The notes: generated by a model not told the origin, from the letters alone. A stretch of DNA of 64,000 bases from Pseudomonas sp. P7548 (GCF_013386585.1 NZ_JACARO010000036.1:62001-126000), one strand, 5' to 3'; shown: positions 8,544 through 20,436, numbered from the stretch's first letter. Made by a program: numbers and translations.

Positions 8544-9011
8544 ATGCTCTTCCTGATCGCCTACATCAGCAGCGTCGTGCTGATCAACTTCGCCTTCTCC
8601 ACCGCTCCGCACCTGGACGTCATCTGGTCCGCCTGGGGTGGCCTGGTCTTCATCCTGCGGGACATGGTGCAAACCCGCTTCGGCCACGGCGCAATCGTCG
8701 CGATGCTGGCGGCGCTGGTGCTGTCGTATGTCACGTCCGACCCGGCCATTGCCCTGGCCAGCGCCACGGCCTTCGCCGTGTCCGAGTGCATCGACTGGCT
8801 GGTGTTCAGCATCACCAAGCGCCCGCTCCACGACCGCCTGTGGATAAGTTCTGCGCTGAGCATTCCCCTCGACACCTTTATCTTCTTCGGCCTGATCGGC
8901 GCGCTGACGCCTGCGGTGGCCGGTACTGCATTGGTGTCCAAATTCGCCGGGGTCACGGTGGTGTGGCTGGTCATGGCCTGGCGTATCCGCAAGCGGGCCC
9001 TCGCCAACTGA
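8544..9011 (+). CDS. VUT-family integral membrane transporter
   Basis: The 155-residue protein is almost wholly hydrophobic, with about five membrane segments starting at MLFLIAYISSVVLINFAFS. It resembles the VUT (vitamin uptake transporter) / YhhQ family, members of which import queuosine precursors. The exact substrate is unproven. I chose the ATG at 8544; the upstream extension reads through a REP element and is not protein-like. No good ribosome binding site precedes the start, and a hairpin sits just upstream. Confidence 0.7.
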   Translation: MLFLIAYISSVVLINFAFSTAPHLDVIWSAWGGLVFILRDMVQTRFGHGAIVAMLAALVLSYVTSDPAIALASATAFAVSECIDWLVFSITKRPLHDRLWISSALSIPLDTFIFFGLIGALTPAVAGTALVSKFAGVTVVWLVMAWRIRKRALAN

Positions 9012-9080
9012 GGCCAATTCCTACAGTTCATGTAAAATGCCGGCCTTTCTCCCAATGATCCGCTCCCCTGAGGACCTGAG

Positions 9081-10262
9081 ATGACCCGAATCGGAACTCC
9101 ATTGTCGCCAACCGCGACCCGCGTTTTGCTGTGTGGCTGCGGTGAGCTGGGCAAGGAAGTGGTAATCGAACTGCAACGCCTGGGTGTTGAAGTGATTGCC
9201 GTGGATCGCTACGCCAACGCGCCGGCCATGCAGGTGGCGCACCGTAGCCACGTGATCAACATGCTCGACGGCGCCGCCCTGCGTGCCGTGATCGAAGCCG
9301 AGAAGCCGCACTTCATCGTGCCGGAAATCGAAGCCATCGCCACCGCCACCCTGGTGGAACTGGAAGCCGAAGGCTTCACCGTGATCCCGACCGCCCGCGC
9401 CACTTCGCTGACCATGAACCGCGAAGGCATCCGCCGCCTGGCCGCCGAAGAGCTGGACCTGCCGACGTCGCCGTACCACTTCGCCGACACCTTCGAAGAC
9501 TACAGCAAGGCCGTGAAAGACCTGGGCTTCCCGTGTGTGGTCAAACCGGTGATGAGTTCGTCGGGCAAGGGCCAGAGCCTGCTGCGCAGTGTCGACGATG
9601 TGCAAAAAGCCTGGGACTACGCCCAGGAAGGCGGCCGTGCCGGTAAAGGCCGGGTGATCATCGAAGGCTTTATCGACTTCGACTACGAAATCACCCTGCT
9701 GACCGTGCGCCACATCGGCGGCACCACTTTCTGCGCGCCGGTTGGCCACCGTCAGGAGAAGGGCGACTACCAGGAATCCTGGCAGCCTCAGGCCATGAGC
9801 CCGATTGCCCTGGCTGAGTCCGAGCGCGTTGCCAAGGCGGTGACTGAAGCTTTGGGTGGCCGTGGCCTGTTTGGCGTGGAGCTGTTCATCAAGGGTGACC
9901 AGGTGTGGTTCAGCGAAGTGTCGCCGCGCCCGCATGACACTGGCTTGGTGACCCTGATTTCCCAGGACCTGTCGCAGTTCGCCCTGCATGCACGTGCCAT
10001 CCTCGGCTTGCCGATCCCATTGATCCGTCAGTTCGGGCCTTCGGCCTCGGCGGTGATCCTGGTGGAAGGTCAGTCGACCCAGACCGCGTTCGCCAACCTG
10101 GGGGCAGCCTTGAGCGAGCCGGACACGGCGTTGCGCCTGTTTGGCAAACCGGAAGTCAATGGTCAGCGCCGCATGGGTGTGGCGTTGGCGCGGGATGAGT
10201 CGATTGAAGCGGCTCGGGCTAAAGCGACCCGTGCTTCGAAGGCTGTTGTTGTAGAGCTGTAA
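9081..10262 (+). CDS. purT: Formate-dependent phosphoribosylglycinamide formyltransferase
   Basis: This 393-residue ATP-grasp enzyme makes formyl-GAR from GAR, formate and ATP in purine synthesis. Visible features include the N-terminal nucleotide-fold segment [20 protein letters not shown], the ATP-grasp segment [15 protein letters not shown], and [12 protein letters not shown] near the end of the grasp fold. Length is standard for PurT. The ATG follows GAGGACCTGAG. It is monocistronic, ending at a REPIN shared with the convergent MFS gene. Confidence 0.97.
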   Translation: MTRIGTPLSPTATRVLLCGCGELGKEVVIELQRLGVEVIAVDRYANAPAMQVAHRSHVINMLDGAALRAVIEAEKPHFIVPEIEAIATATLVELEAEGFTVIPTARATSLTMNREGIRRLAAEELDLPTSPYHFADTFEDYSKAVKDLGFPCVVKPVMSSSGKGQSLLRSVDDVQKAWDYAQEGGRAGKGRVIIEGFIDFDYEITLLTVRHIGGTTFCAPVGHRQEKGDYQESWQPQAMSPIALAESERVAKAVTEALGGRGLFGVELFIKGDQVWFSEVSPRPHDTGLVTLISQDLSQFALHARAILGLPIPLIRQFGPSASAVILVEGQSTQTAFANLGAALSEPDTALRLFGKPEVNGQRRMGVALARDESIEAARAKATRASKAVVVEL

Positions 10263-10275
10263 CCGCGTCGCGCCC

Positions 10276-10358
10276 TTCGCGAGCAAGCCCGCTCCCACAG
10301 TTGACCGCATTTATCCAATAGGAATGCGGTCGAATGTGGGAGCGGGCTTGCTCGCGAA
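10276..10358. repeat. REPIN between convergent purT and MFS genes
   Basis: Two inverted arms of the GTGGGAGCGGGCTTGCTCGC type (10276-10298 and 10336-10358) flank a 37-base loop. The loop is nearly identical to the REPIN at 8388. Because it ends both converging genes, it may also act in transcript termination or mRNA 3' protection. Confidence 0.93.
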
Positions 10359-10367
10359 GGCGGTCTA

Positions 10368-11678
10368 TCAGGCCACCTTGTTCAAATCGTTGTTACGCGT
10401 TTCTTTCAGGCACAACACAGCTATCAAGCTGAGCAACGCGGCCGCCGACACATACCCACCGACATAACTCAGCCCACCCATCGCCACCAGCTTGGTCGCG
10501 AAGAACGGTGCCGCCGAGGCTCCCACGATCCCACCCAGGTTATACGCCGCCGAAGCGCCGGTATAACGCACGCGGGTCGGGAACAGTTCCGGCAGCAGGG
10601 CGCCCATCGGCGCGAAGGTCACGCCCATCAGGAACAGCTCCAGCGCCAGGAACAGGGCAACTGCCCAGGTGGTGCCATGGGTCAGCAGCGGCTCCATGGT
10701 AAAGCCCGACAGAATCGCCAGGACCGCCCCGACGATCAGCACCGGCTTGCGCCCATAGCGATCACTGGCCAAGGCGGCGAGCGGTGTCGCCAGGCCCATG
10801 AACAACACGGCAAAGCACAGCAGGCCGAGGAAGGTCTCGCGGCTGTAGCCCAGTGTCGACACGCCGTAGCTCAGGGAAAATGCGGTGGTGATGTAGAACA
10901 GCGCATAACACACCACCATCGATGCCGCGCCCAGCAAGACCGGCAGCCAATGCTGGCTGAACAGTTCCACCAGCGGCACCTTCACCGGGGCTTCGTTGGC
11001 GACGGCATTGGCGAACACCGGGGTCTCATGCAGCTTCAGGCGTGCATACAGGCCGACCATCACCAGTGCGGCGCTGAGGATGAACGGAATGCGCCAGCCC
11101 CAGCTGCGAAACTGCTCATCGCTCAGGCTCATGGCCAGGATCAGGAACAGGCCGTTGGCCGCCAGAAACCCAATCGATGGGCCCAGTTGCGGGAACATGC
11201 CGAACCAGGCGCGTTTGCCCTTGGGGGCATTCTCGGTGGCCAGCAGCGCCGCGCCGCCCCATTCGCCACCCAGGCCCAGGCCCTGGCCGAAGCGCAGCAC
11301 GCACAACAGGATCGGCGCCCAGGCCCCGATGCTGTCATAGCCGGGCAGCAAGCCGATCAGCGTTGTACACACGCCCATCAGCAGCAAGGAAGCCACCAGC
11401 GTGGATTTACGCCCGATGCGGTCGCCGAAGTGCCCGAACAGCGCCGAACCCAGGGGGCGGGCGATGAAGGCGATGCCGAAGGTCAGGAAAGACGCGAGCA
11501 TCTGCGCCGTGCCGGATGTCTGCGGGAAGAACACCGGGCCGATCACCAGCGCGGCGGCGGTGGCGTAGATGTAGAAGTCGTAGAACTCGATGGCGGTGCC
11601 GACGATGCTCGCCGTGGCGACCCGTGCGGTCGAGTTGCTCGGGGCGGCGGTAGCAGCCTCTTTGTAGGTGGTGCTCAT
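10368..11678 (-). CDS. MFS transporter, metabolite:H+ symporter (MHS) family
   Basis: The 436-residue protein has 12 predicted membrane helices and the MHS signatures: FYDFYIYATAAALVIGPVFF in helix 1, ALFGHFGDRIGRKSTLV in the loop after helix 2, and a related GRKPVL loop in the second half. This family (ProP, ShiA, KgtP-like) imports organic acids, osmolytes or shikimate with protons. The substrate cannot be told from sequence, and neighbours give no clue. It is a single gene with its own upstream region. Confidence 0.88.
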   Translation of the reverse strand: MSTTYKEAATAAPSNSTARVATASIVGTAIEFYDFYIYATAAALVIGPVFFPQTSGTAQMLASFLTFGIAFIARPLGSALFGHFGDRIGRKSTLVASLLLMGVCTTLIGLLPGYDSIGAWAPILLCVLRFGQGLGLGGEWGGAALLATENAPKGKRAWFGMFPQLGPSIGFLAANGLFLILAMSLSDEQFRSWGWRIPFILSAALVMVGLYARLKLHETPVFANAVANEAPVKVPLVELFSQHWLPVLLGAASMVVCYALFYITTAFSLSYGVSTLGYSRETFLGLLCFAVLFMGLATPLAALASDRYGRKPVLIVGAVLAILSGFTMEPLLTHGTTWAVALFLALELFLMGVTFAPMGALLPELFPTRVRYTGASAAYNLGGIVGASAAPFFATKLVAMGGLSYVGGYVSAAALLSLIAVLCLKETRNNDLNKVA

Positions 11679-12034
11679 GCGGGTATCCCTGATGGTCAGT
11701 GCGCGTTTGGACGCGGATTTTTATTGGTCGAACACCCATGGATCAGGGTTGTGCGCGGAGCGGCTCGGGATGGGAGCAAACACCGGTCAGACACGGTAAG
11801 GCAGTGCCTGGACACGCTGGGTGCGGGTAGCACGCGGTCGGGCGGGGCTCTGGTAAGCCGCAGCGATTATAGGAAGGGGTTTGAACATACAACAAGTGGG
11901 CTGACACGCCGCAAGGCAAAATGTGGGAGCGGGCTTGCTCGCGAAAGCATTGGGTCAGTCAGCTCATTTTCAACTGATCCACCGCTTTCGCGAGCAAGCC
12001 CGCTCTCACATGGATAATGTGTTTAGGCAGCAGC
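11679..12034. other. Intergenic region holding the MFS promoter area and a REPIN
   Basis: This gap lies upstream of the MFS gene and downstream of the CorC-like gene, both minus strand. It contains the REPIN at 11923-12009. I see no convincing open reading frame, RNA gene or clear sigma-70 promoter in the rest. Confidence 0.6.
11923..12009. repeat. REPIN downstream of the CorC-like gene
   Basis: Arms at 11923-11945 (GTGGGAGCGGGCTTGCTCGC type) and 11987-12009 are inverted copies. The second arm has one change (CTCTCAC for CTCCCAC). Confidence 0.9.
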
Positions 12035-13273
<1,239 letters not shown>

Positions 13274-13285
13274 GATCGCTGCCCG

Positions 13286-14098
13286 TCAGATATGCAGGAT
13301 GTATTCGCGAACCAGCTTGCTGCCGAAATAGGCCAGCATCAGCAGGCAGAAACCGGCCAGGGTCCAGCGGATCGCCTTGTGCCCACGCCAGCCGAGACGG
13401 TTGCGGCCCCACAGCAGCACGCTGAACACCACCCAGGCCAGGCACGCCAGCAGGGTCTTGTGCACCAGGTGCTGGGCGAACAGGTTTTCGACGAACAGCC
13501 AGCCGGAGATCAACGACAGCGACAGCAGCGTCCAGCCGGCCCACAGGAAACCGAACAGCAGGCTTTCCATGGTTTGCAGCGGTGGGAAATTCTTGATCAG
13601 CCCGGACGGGTGTTTGTTTTTGAGCTGGTGGTCCTGCAGCAGCAGGAGCAGCGCCTGGAACACCGCGATGGTGAACATGCCGTAGGCGAGGATCGACAGC
13701 AGGATGTGGGCGAGGATGCCGGGCTCTTCATCGATGACCTGCACGGTGCCGGTCGGGGTGAAGTGCGCCAGCAGTACCGTCAGCATGCCCAGTGGGAATA
13801 GCAGCACCAGCAGGTTCTCGACGGGAATGCGGTAGCAGGCCAGCAGGGTCAGCGCGATGACGGCGGCAGCGATCAGGCTGGCGGCGCTGAAAAAGTCCAG
13901 GCCCAGGCCGACCGGTGTCATCAGGTGGGTGAACAGGCTCGTGGCATGGGCCAGCAGGGCGAGGACGCCAAGGCCCACCAGCAGACGTTTGTCCGCTTTG
14001 GTGCCTTGGGCCAGACGAGTGCCCTGATAGAGGGTCGCAGCGGCGTACAGAATGGCGGCGGCGAGGCTGGGTAGCAAACTGGGTGACAAGGGGACCAT
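13286..14098 (-). CDS. ypjD: YpjD-like cytochrome c assembly (CcsA/CcmC-type) membrane protein
   Basis: This 270-residue protein has about eight membrane helices, beginning MVPLSPSLLPSLAAAILYAA. It contains the FGFLWAGWTLLSLSLISGW segment and conserved His residues typical of the CcsA/HemX superfamily that handles heme. Its exact role is not settled for this branch. It is the first gene of a two-gene operon with the CorC-like gene and is divergent from ffh. Confidence 0.85.
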   Translation of the reverse strand: MVPLSPSLLPSLAAAILYAAATLYQGTRLAQGTKADKRLLVGLGVLALLAHATSLFTHLMTPVGLGLDFFSAASLIAAAVIALTLLACYRIPVENLLVLLFPLGMLTVLLAHFTPTGTVQVIDEEPGILAHILLSILAYGMFTIAVFQALLLLLQDHQLKNKHPSGLIKNFPPLQTMESLLFGFLWAGWTLLSLSLISGWLFVENLFAQHLVHKTLLACLAWVVFSVLLWGRNRLGWRGHKAIRWTLAGFCLLMLAYFGSKLVREYILHI

Positions 14099-14180
14099 AA
14101 ATCCTGATAGACAAGCCCGAAAGGCGCTGAGTTTGGCATACCCCTGCGTTCCACGAAAGACTCCCGGGACAGACAGCGGG

Positions 14181-14208
14181 TGTGCACCGACGCAGTCTTC
14201 GCTATAAT
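14181..14208 (+). promoter_or_regulatory. Candidate sigma-70 promoter of ffh
   Basis: A perfect TATAAT lies at 14203-14208. A weak -35 (TGTGCA, 14181-14186) is 16 bases upstream. It is about 110 bases before the ffh start, so a long leader is implied. Confidence 0.5.
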
Positions 14209-14317
14209 CCGCGACCTGCCCACGCCGCAGGCTCGCCGAGCGCTGTTTTTAATAGCGATTTACCACAGCCTGGGCCGCCATTACCTCGGTCTATGATAGG
14301 GCCTGAAAGGATCGCGC

Positions 14318-15694
<1,377 letters not shown>

Positions 15695-15844
15695 AGAATT
15701 CGAGCGCAAGCCCGCTTGTGCTCCGACCCACAGGGATGTGGGATCTCCAGCAAACCCGCCGTTGGCGGGCGCTGACTCGCCGTTTTAACCGACGGCTCTA
15801 TAGCAGATCTGAATGGCACGCCGATAGGCGCCAGAAAAAGACAT

Positions 15845-15872
15845 TTGCAAAAGTCCGGATATTCCTTAGAAT
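15845..15872 (+). promoter_or_regulatory. Candidate promoter of the rpsP operon
   Basis: TTGCAA (15845-15850) and TAGAAT (15867-15872) are separated by 16 bases and lie about 73 bases before rpsP. The rest of the 250-base gap after ffh holds short hairpins but no gene. Confidence 0.5.
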
Positions 15873-15944
15873 ATGCGGCCTTTCGGGCACCTATGCCCGC
15901 TGTGCATTTAGATTTGCAGCACCGACTACAGGAACGATGTTCAC

Positions 15945-16196
15945 ATGCTAACAATCCGTCTTGCCCTTGGCGGCTCCAAAAAGCGCCCGTTTTACCACTT
16001 GACCGTAACTGACAGCCGCAACCCACGTGACGGCTCTCACAAGGAACAAGTTGGCTTCTTCAACCCGATCGCTCGTGGTCAAGAAGTTCGTCTGTCCGTG
16101 AACCAAGAGCGCGTAGCCTACTGGCTGAGCGTTGGTGCACAACCTTCTGAGCGCGTTGCTCAGTTGCTGAAGGACGCTTCTAAGGCTGCGGCCTGA
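15945..16196 (+). CDS. rpsP: 30S ribosomal protein S16
   Basis: The 83-residue protein opens with [19 protein letters not shown], the diagnostic S16 N-terminus, and continues with [19 protein letters not shown]. It assembles into the 30S subunit. An AGGAA site precedes the ATG. It is the first gene of rpsP-rimM-trmD-rplS, spaced 5 bases from rimM. Confidence 0.98.
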   Translation: MLTIRLALGGSKKRPFYHLTVTDSRNPRDGSHKEQVGFFNPIARGQEVRLSVNQERVAYWLSVGAQPSERVAQLLKDASKAAA

Positions 16197-16201
16197 GCGA
16201 T

Positions 16202-16738
16202 ATGAACGCGACGCCAGCTGTTGCTGATGATTTGATCGTTATCGGCAAGATTTATTCTGTTCATGGCGTTCGCGGCGAAGTGAAGGTGTATTCCTTTACT
16301 GATCCGACTGAAAACCTGTTGCAGTACAAGACCTGGACGCTCAAGCGCGAAGGTAGTGTGAAACAGGTCGAGCTGGTCAGTGGACGCGGGAGCGACAAGT
16401 TCCTGGTCGCAAAGCTCAAGGGTCTTGATGATCGTGAAGAAGCTCGTCTTCTGGCTGGTTATGAGATCTGCGTGCCACGCAACCTGTTCCCTGAATTGAC
16501 CGACGGCGAGTACTACTGGTACCAGCTGGAAGGTCTGAAGGTTATCGATCAACTGGGGCAATTGCTCGGGAAAATCGATCATCTTCTGGAAACCGGCGCC
16601 AATGATGTAATGGTGGTCAAGCCTTGCGCTGGCAGCCTGGATGATCGCGAACGCCTGTTGCCGTATACCGAGCAATGCGTGTTGGCCGTCGACCTGGCCG
16701 CGGGCGAGATGAAGGTGGAATGGGACGCGGACTTCTAA
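16202..16738 (+). CDS. rimM: 16S rRNA processing / 30S maturation factor RimM
   Basis: The 178-residue protein has the RimM N-terminal barrel ([22 protein letters not shown]) and a C-terminal PRC-barrel (about 100-178, [13 protein letters not shown]). RimM binds S19 and helps mature the 16S rRNA 3' domain. It is the second gene of the operon and ends three bases before the likely trmD start. Confidence 0.97.
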   Translation: MNATPAVADDLIVIGKIYSVHGVRGEVKVYSFTDPTENLLQYKTWTLKREGSVKQVELVSGRGSDKFLVAKLKGLDDREEARLLAGYEICVPRNLFPELTDGEYYWYQLEGLKVIDQLGQLLGKIDHLLETGANDVMVVKPCAGSLDDRERLLPYTEQCVLAVDLAAGEMKVEWDADF

Positions 16739-16740
16739 GC

Positions 16741-17493
16741 GTGGCTAATTTGCGCATTGAAGTGATCAGTTTGTTTCCCGAGATGTTTTCCGCCATCAGC
16801 GAGTACGGCATCACCAGTCGGGCGGTGAAACAGGGGCTCTTGCAGCTCACCTGTTGGAACCCGCGAGACTACACGACGGATCGACATCACACTGTGGACG
16901 ATCGCCCATTTGGCGGTGGCCCGGGCATGGTGATGAAGATCAAGCCCCTGGAAGACGCGTTGGTTCAGGCCAAGGCTGCTGCCGGGGAGAAGGCGAAGGT
17001 AATTTACCTGTCCCCTCAAGGCCGTCAGCTGAAACAGGCGGCGGTACGCGAACTGGCGAATGAGGAAGCACTGATCCTGATTGCCGGTCGCTATGAAGGC
17101 ATTGACGAGCGGTTTATTGAAGCTCATGTCGATGAAGAGTGGTCGATTGGGGACTATGTCCTGTCTGGCGGCGAGCTGCCGGCGATGGTCCTGATAGATG
17201 CGGTTACACGACTGCTGCCTGGAGCTTTAGGGCATGCGGACTCCGCGGAGGAAGATTCCTTCACGGATGGTTTGCTGGATTGCCCGCACTACACCCGACC
17301 GGAGGTGTATGCGGATCAGCGTGTTCCCGACGTATTGCTAAGTGGCAATCACGCACACATCCGGCGTTGGCGTTTACAGCAGTCCCTTGGTCGGACCTAT
17401 GAACGACGCGCCGATCTTCTGGAAAGCCGCTCGCTTTCTGGAGAAGAGAAGAAGCTGCTCGAGGAATACATCCTCGCGCGGGACGATAGTTAA
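16741..17493 (+). CDS. trmD: tRNA (guanine-N1-)-methyltransferase
   Basis: The 250-residue SPOUT enzyme methylates G37 of tRNAs with AdoMet. Signature segments are [23 protein letters not shown] and [15 protein letters not shown], the last two lining the trefoil knot. I place the start at GTG 16741, which gives the standard N-terminus ([15 protein letters not shown]) and follows the rimM stop directly. In-frame ATGs inside rimM exist (16675, 16720) but would add non-conserved residues. No strong ribosome binding site is seen, so coupling to rimM is likely. Confidence 0.95.
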   Translation: MANLRIEVISLFPEMFSAISEYGITSRAVKQGLLQLTCWNPRDYTTDRHHTVDDRPFGGGPGMVMKIKPLEDALVQAKAAAGEKAKVIYLSPQGRQLKQAAVRELANEEALILIAGRYEGIDERFIEAHVDEEWSIGDYVLSGGELPAMVLIDAVTRLLPGALGHADSAEEDSFTDGLLDCPHYTRPEVYADQRVPDVLLSGNHAHIRRWRLQQSLGRTYERRADLLESRSLSGEEKKLLEEYILARDDS

Positions 17494-17538
17494 CAACGTA
17501 TCGATGGTAGGTCCATTGACTTACCTTAGGAGCACAGC

Positions 17539-17889
17539 ATGACTAACAAAATCATCCTTGCACTCGAAGCAGAGCAGATGACCAAAGAGATCCCTACCTT
17601 TGCCCCGGGCGACACCATTGTCGTTCAGGTGAAAGTGAAGGAAGGCGACCGTTCGCGTCTGCAAGCGTTCGAAGGCGTGGTAATCGCCAAGCGTAACCGT
17701 GGTGTGAACAGTGCTTTCACTGTTCGTAAAATCTCCAACGGTGTTGGCGTAGAGCGTACTTTCCAGACCTACAGCCCGCAAATCGACAGCATGGCCGTCA
17801 AGCGTCGCGGTGACGTACGTAAAGCCAAGCTGTACTACCTGCGTGACCTGTCCGGTAAAGCAGCTCGCATCAAGGAAAAACTGGCTTAA
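17539..17889 (+). CDS. rplS: 50S ribosomal protein L19
   Basis: The 116-residue protein shows the L19 pattern: [26 protein letters not shown] and [13 protein letters not shown]. It sits at the 30S-50S interface. A TAGGAG site precedes the ATG. It is the last gene of the operon and is followed by a terminator at 17909. Confidence 0.98.
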
Positions 17890-17908
17890 GTCCAGCTTCC
17901 CGATGCAG

Positions 17909-17936
17909 AAAAAAGCAGCCTACGGGCTGCTTTTTT
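17909..17936 (+). terminator. Intrinsic terminator of the rpsP-rplS operon
   Basis: AAAAAAGCAGCC pairs with GGCTGC across a short TACG loop and runs into six T residues. It lies 20 bases after the rplS stop. Confidence 0.92.
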
Positions 17937-17970
17937 GTGCCTGAAATTTGTCCATTCCCGGTATCTGTTT

Positions 17971-18384
17971 ATGACCACCCGCCTTGAAGAAATCCAGCGC
18001 CGCACCGACCTGTCCGTCACCCATGTGACCAAGGCCGTGTTCCCGCCGACCACCAACCACCACAACACCCTGTTCGGCGGCACCGCCCTGGCCTGGATGG
18101 ACGAAGTGTCGTTCATTACCGCCACGCGTTTTTGCCGGTTGCCGTTGGTGACGGTGTCTACCGACCGTATCGACTTCAACCACGCGATCCCTGCCGGCTC
18201 CATCGTTGAGCTGATCGGCCGGGTGATCAAGGTCGGCAACACCAGCCTCAAGGTTGAAGTGGAAGTGTTTGTTGAGAGTATGAGTGCCGACGGTCGCGAG
18301 AAGGCGATCCAGGGGGTGTTCAGCTTTGTGGCCATCGATGCCGACAAGCGGCCGGTGCCGGTGCTGCCTGGGTTTGTAGACTGA
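17971..18384 (+). CDS. Acyl-CoA thioesterase, hotdog fold
   Basis: This 137-residue protein has the hotdog thioesterase pattern of the YciA group: HHNTLFGGTALAWMDEVSFI (active-site region), then VSTDRIDFNHAIPAGSIVEL. It would hydrolyse acyl-CoA thioesters; chain length is unknown. I chose the ATG at 17971 because upstream residues overlap the rplS terminator. It stands alone between that terminator and a REPIN. Confidence 0.87.
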   Translation: MTTRLEEIQRRTDLSVTHVTKAVFPPTTNHHNTLFGGTALAWMDEVSFITATRFCRLPLVTVSTDRIDFNHAIPAGSIVELIGRVIKVGNTSLKVEVEVFVESMSADGREKAIQGVFSFVAIDADKRPVPVLPGFVD

Positions 18385-18404
18385 TCCTGGACCGAGCCGC
18401 GGCC

Positions 18405-18497
18405 ATCGCAGGCAAGCCAGCTCCCACATTTGATCGGTGTCGGGCACATATCAGCGCCCTGACACAAAACCCCTGTGGGAGCTGGCTTGCCTGCGAT
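18405..18497. repeat. REPIN, GTGGGAGCTGGCTTGCCTGC type
   Basis: Both arms (18405-18427 and 18475-18497) belong to the AGCTGGCTTGCCTGCGAT subgroup and are perfect inverted copies. It separates the thioesterase from xerD. Confidence 0.93.
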
Positions 18498-18536
18498 AGG
18501 ATCTAACAGACACTACAGAAAACTGCCTGAGCTCCC

Positions 18537-19433
18537 ATGCCCGCCATTGACCACCCTTTGATCGACCGCTTCCTAGACGCCCTCTGGCTGGAAAAAGGCC
18601 TGTCCGACAACACCCGCCAGGCCTACCGCAGCGACCTGGCCTTGTTCAACGGCTGGCTGCAGGAAAAGAACCTCGAACTGGTCAACGCAGGCCGCGAGCT
18701 GATCCTCGATCACCTGGCCTGGCGCCTGGAGCAGAACTACAAACCCCGCTCCACTGCGCGATTCCTCTCTGGTGTGCGTGGCTTCTTTCGCTATTTGTTG
18801 CGAGAAAAGCTGATCGCCCTCGACCCCACCCTGCAAGTCGATATGCCGCAGCTCGGCAGGCCGCTGCCCAAATCCCTGTCGGAAGCCGATGTGGACGCTT
18901 TGCTCGCTGCCCCCGACCTGAGCGAAGCCATCGGCCAACGTGATCGCGCCATGCTCGAAGTGCTCTACGCCTGCGGCCTGCGCGTCACCGAGCTGATCAG
19001 CCTGACTCTGGAGCAAGTCAACTTGCGCCAGGGCGTATTGCGGGTGATGGGCAAGGGCAGCAAGGAGCGTTTGGTGCCGATGGGCGAGGAGGCGATTGTG
19101 TGGGTGGAGCGCTATATGCGGGAGGCACGTAGCGAACTGCTGGGAGGACGCCCCAGTGATGTACTGTTTCCAAGCCTGCGCGGCGAGCAGATGACGCGCC
19201 AGACCTTCTGGCACCGCATCAAGCACCAGGCCAAGGTCGCCGGGATCGGCAAGGCACTGTCGCCCCACACGTTGCGCCATGCCTTTGCCACGCATTTGCT
19301 CAACCACGGTGCGGATTTACGTGTAGTCCAGATGCTGCTGGGCCACAGCGATTTATCCACAACCCAGATCTATACCCACGTGGCGCGTGCACGTTTGCAG
19401 GATATGCACGCCAAACATCACCCGCGAGGCTGA
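18537..19433 (+). CDS. xerD: Site-specific tyrosine recombinase XerD
   Basis: The 298-residue recombinase resolves chromosome dimers at dif with XerC. It has an N-terminal SAM-like core-binding domain (about 5-90) and a catalytic domain with ACGLRVTELISL (first Arg), HTLRHAFATHLL (His and second Arg), LLGHSDLSTTQIYTHV (His and the nucleophilic Tyr). Length is standard. It precedes dsbC, the usual order. Confidence 0.97.
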   Translation: MPAIDHPLIDRFLDALWLEKGLSDNTRQAYRSDLALFNGWLQEKNLELVNAGRELILDHLAWRLEQNYKPRSTARFLSGVRGFFRYLLREKLIALDPTLQVDMPQLGRPLPKSLSEADVDALLAAPDLSEAIGQRDRAMLEVLYACGLRVTELISLTLEQVNLRQGVLRVMGKGSKERLVPMGEEAIVWVERYMREARSELLGGRPSDVLFPSLRGEQMTRQTFWHRIKHQAKVAGIGKALSPHTLRHAFATHLLNHGADLRVVQMLLGHSDLSTTQIYTHVARARLQDMHAKHHPRG

Positions 19434-19575
19434 AAACCGCCAATTTATCCCGTCACGGGCTGCCCTGCGGCCCAACTGTGGTAGGCTTTGCCGGTTAGCA
19501 AAGGGGACGGCCCATGCCCGGGTTTCCACATCGGCGCGACTGCTTCCGTCCCTGCATCTGCCTTCAGGAGTTCCC

Positions 19576-20307
19576 ATGCGCTTGACCCAGATTATTGCCG
19601 CCGCAGCCATTGCGTTGGTTTCCACCTTTGCGTTCGCCGATGACGCCGCCGAGCAGACCATTCGCAAGAGCCTGGCCAACCTGCAGCTCGACACCCCGAT
19701 CGAAAGCATCAGCGCCAGCCCCATGGCCGGCCTGTATGAAGTCAAGCTCAAGGGCAGCCGTGTGCTGTACGCCAGTGCCGACGGCCAGTACATCGTCCAG
19801 GGCTACCTGTTCCAGTTGAAGGACGGCAAGCCGGTCAACCTGACCGAGAAAGCCGAGCGCCTGGGCGTGTCCAAGCTGATCAACGGCATTCCGGTGGCTG
19901 AAACCGTGGTTTACCCGGCCATTGGCGAGACCAAGACCCACATCACCGTGTTCACCGACACCACCTGCCCGTACTGCCACAAGCTGCACGCCGAAGTGCC
20001 TGCGCTGAACAAGCTGGGCGTGGAAGTGCGCTACGTAGCATTCCCGCGCCAGGGCCTGGGCTCGCCGGGTGATGAGCAGCTGCAAGCCGTGTGGTGCTCG
20101 GCCGACAAAAAGGCCGCCATGGACAAGATGGTCGATGGCAAGGAAATCAAGGCAGCCAAATGCGCCAACCCGGTTTCCAAGCAGTTCGCCCTGGGCCAGT
20201 CCATTGGTGTGAACGGTACACCGGCCATCGTTTTGGCGGACGGCCAGGTGATTCCGGGCTACCAGCCGGCACCACAAGTTGCCAAACTGGCGCTGAGTGC
20301 CAAATAA
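19576..20307 (+). CDS. dsbC: Periplasmic disulfide isomerase DsbC
   Basis: This 243-residue protein has a signal peptide (MRLTQIIAAAAIALVSTFAFA, cleavage near residue 21), an N-terminal dimerisation domain (about 25-85) and a thioredoxin fold with active site CPYC at Cys131/Cys134. It shuffles wrong disulfides in exported proteins. The ATG at 19576 follows CAGGAG; an upstream extension toward xerD lacks homology. It lies 142 bases after xerD. Confidence 0.96.
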   Translation: MRLTQIIAAAAIALVSTFAFADDAAEQTIRKSLANLQLDTPIESISASPMAGLYEVKLKGSRVLYASADGQYIVQGYLFQLKDGKPVNLTEKAERLGVSKLINGIPVAETVVYPAIGETKTHITVFTDTTCPYCHKLHAEVPALNKLGVEVRYVAFPRQGLGSPGDEQLQAVWCSADKKAAMDKMVDGKEIKAAKCANPVSKQFALGQSIGVNGTPAIVLADGQVIPGYQPAPQVAKLALSAK

Positions 20308-20313
20308 ACCAGC

Positions 20314-20418
20314 ATCGTCGAACCTTTGACGATCATGGCCCGCTGATGAGTCGGCGGGCCACTAATTGAAAGCCGCAGTCGTGCGGCTGTTTTCCACGGC
20401 CGACCTAGCGTCGGCCGT
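20314..20418 (+). promoter_or_regulatory. Run of four hairpins between dsbC and hom
   Basis: Four stem-loops follow one another: ATCGTC/GACGAT (20314-20333), GGCCCGC/GCGGGCC (20337-20360), AGCCGCA/TGCGGCT followed by GTTTT (20371-20393, terminator-like) and ACGGCCGAC/GTCGGCCGT (20396-20418). The last ends six bases before the GGGGAG ribosome binding site of hom. They may end dsbC transcription, regulate hom, or both. Confidence 0.6.
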
Positions 20419-20436
20419 TTCATGGGGAGTTCTTCA

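Noticed and set aside
15740..15830. Terminator after ffh
   Set aside because: CCCGCC/GGCGGG at 15755-15769 has no T-run directly after it, so I do not call it.
20345..20369. Threonine leader peptide before hom
   Set aside because: The short frame MSRRATN has one Thr and no ribosome binding site; classical attenuation is not supported.
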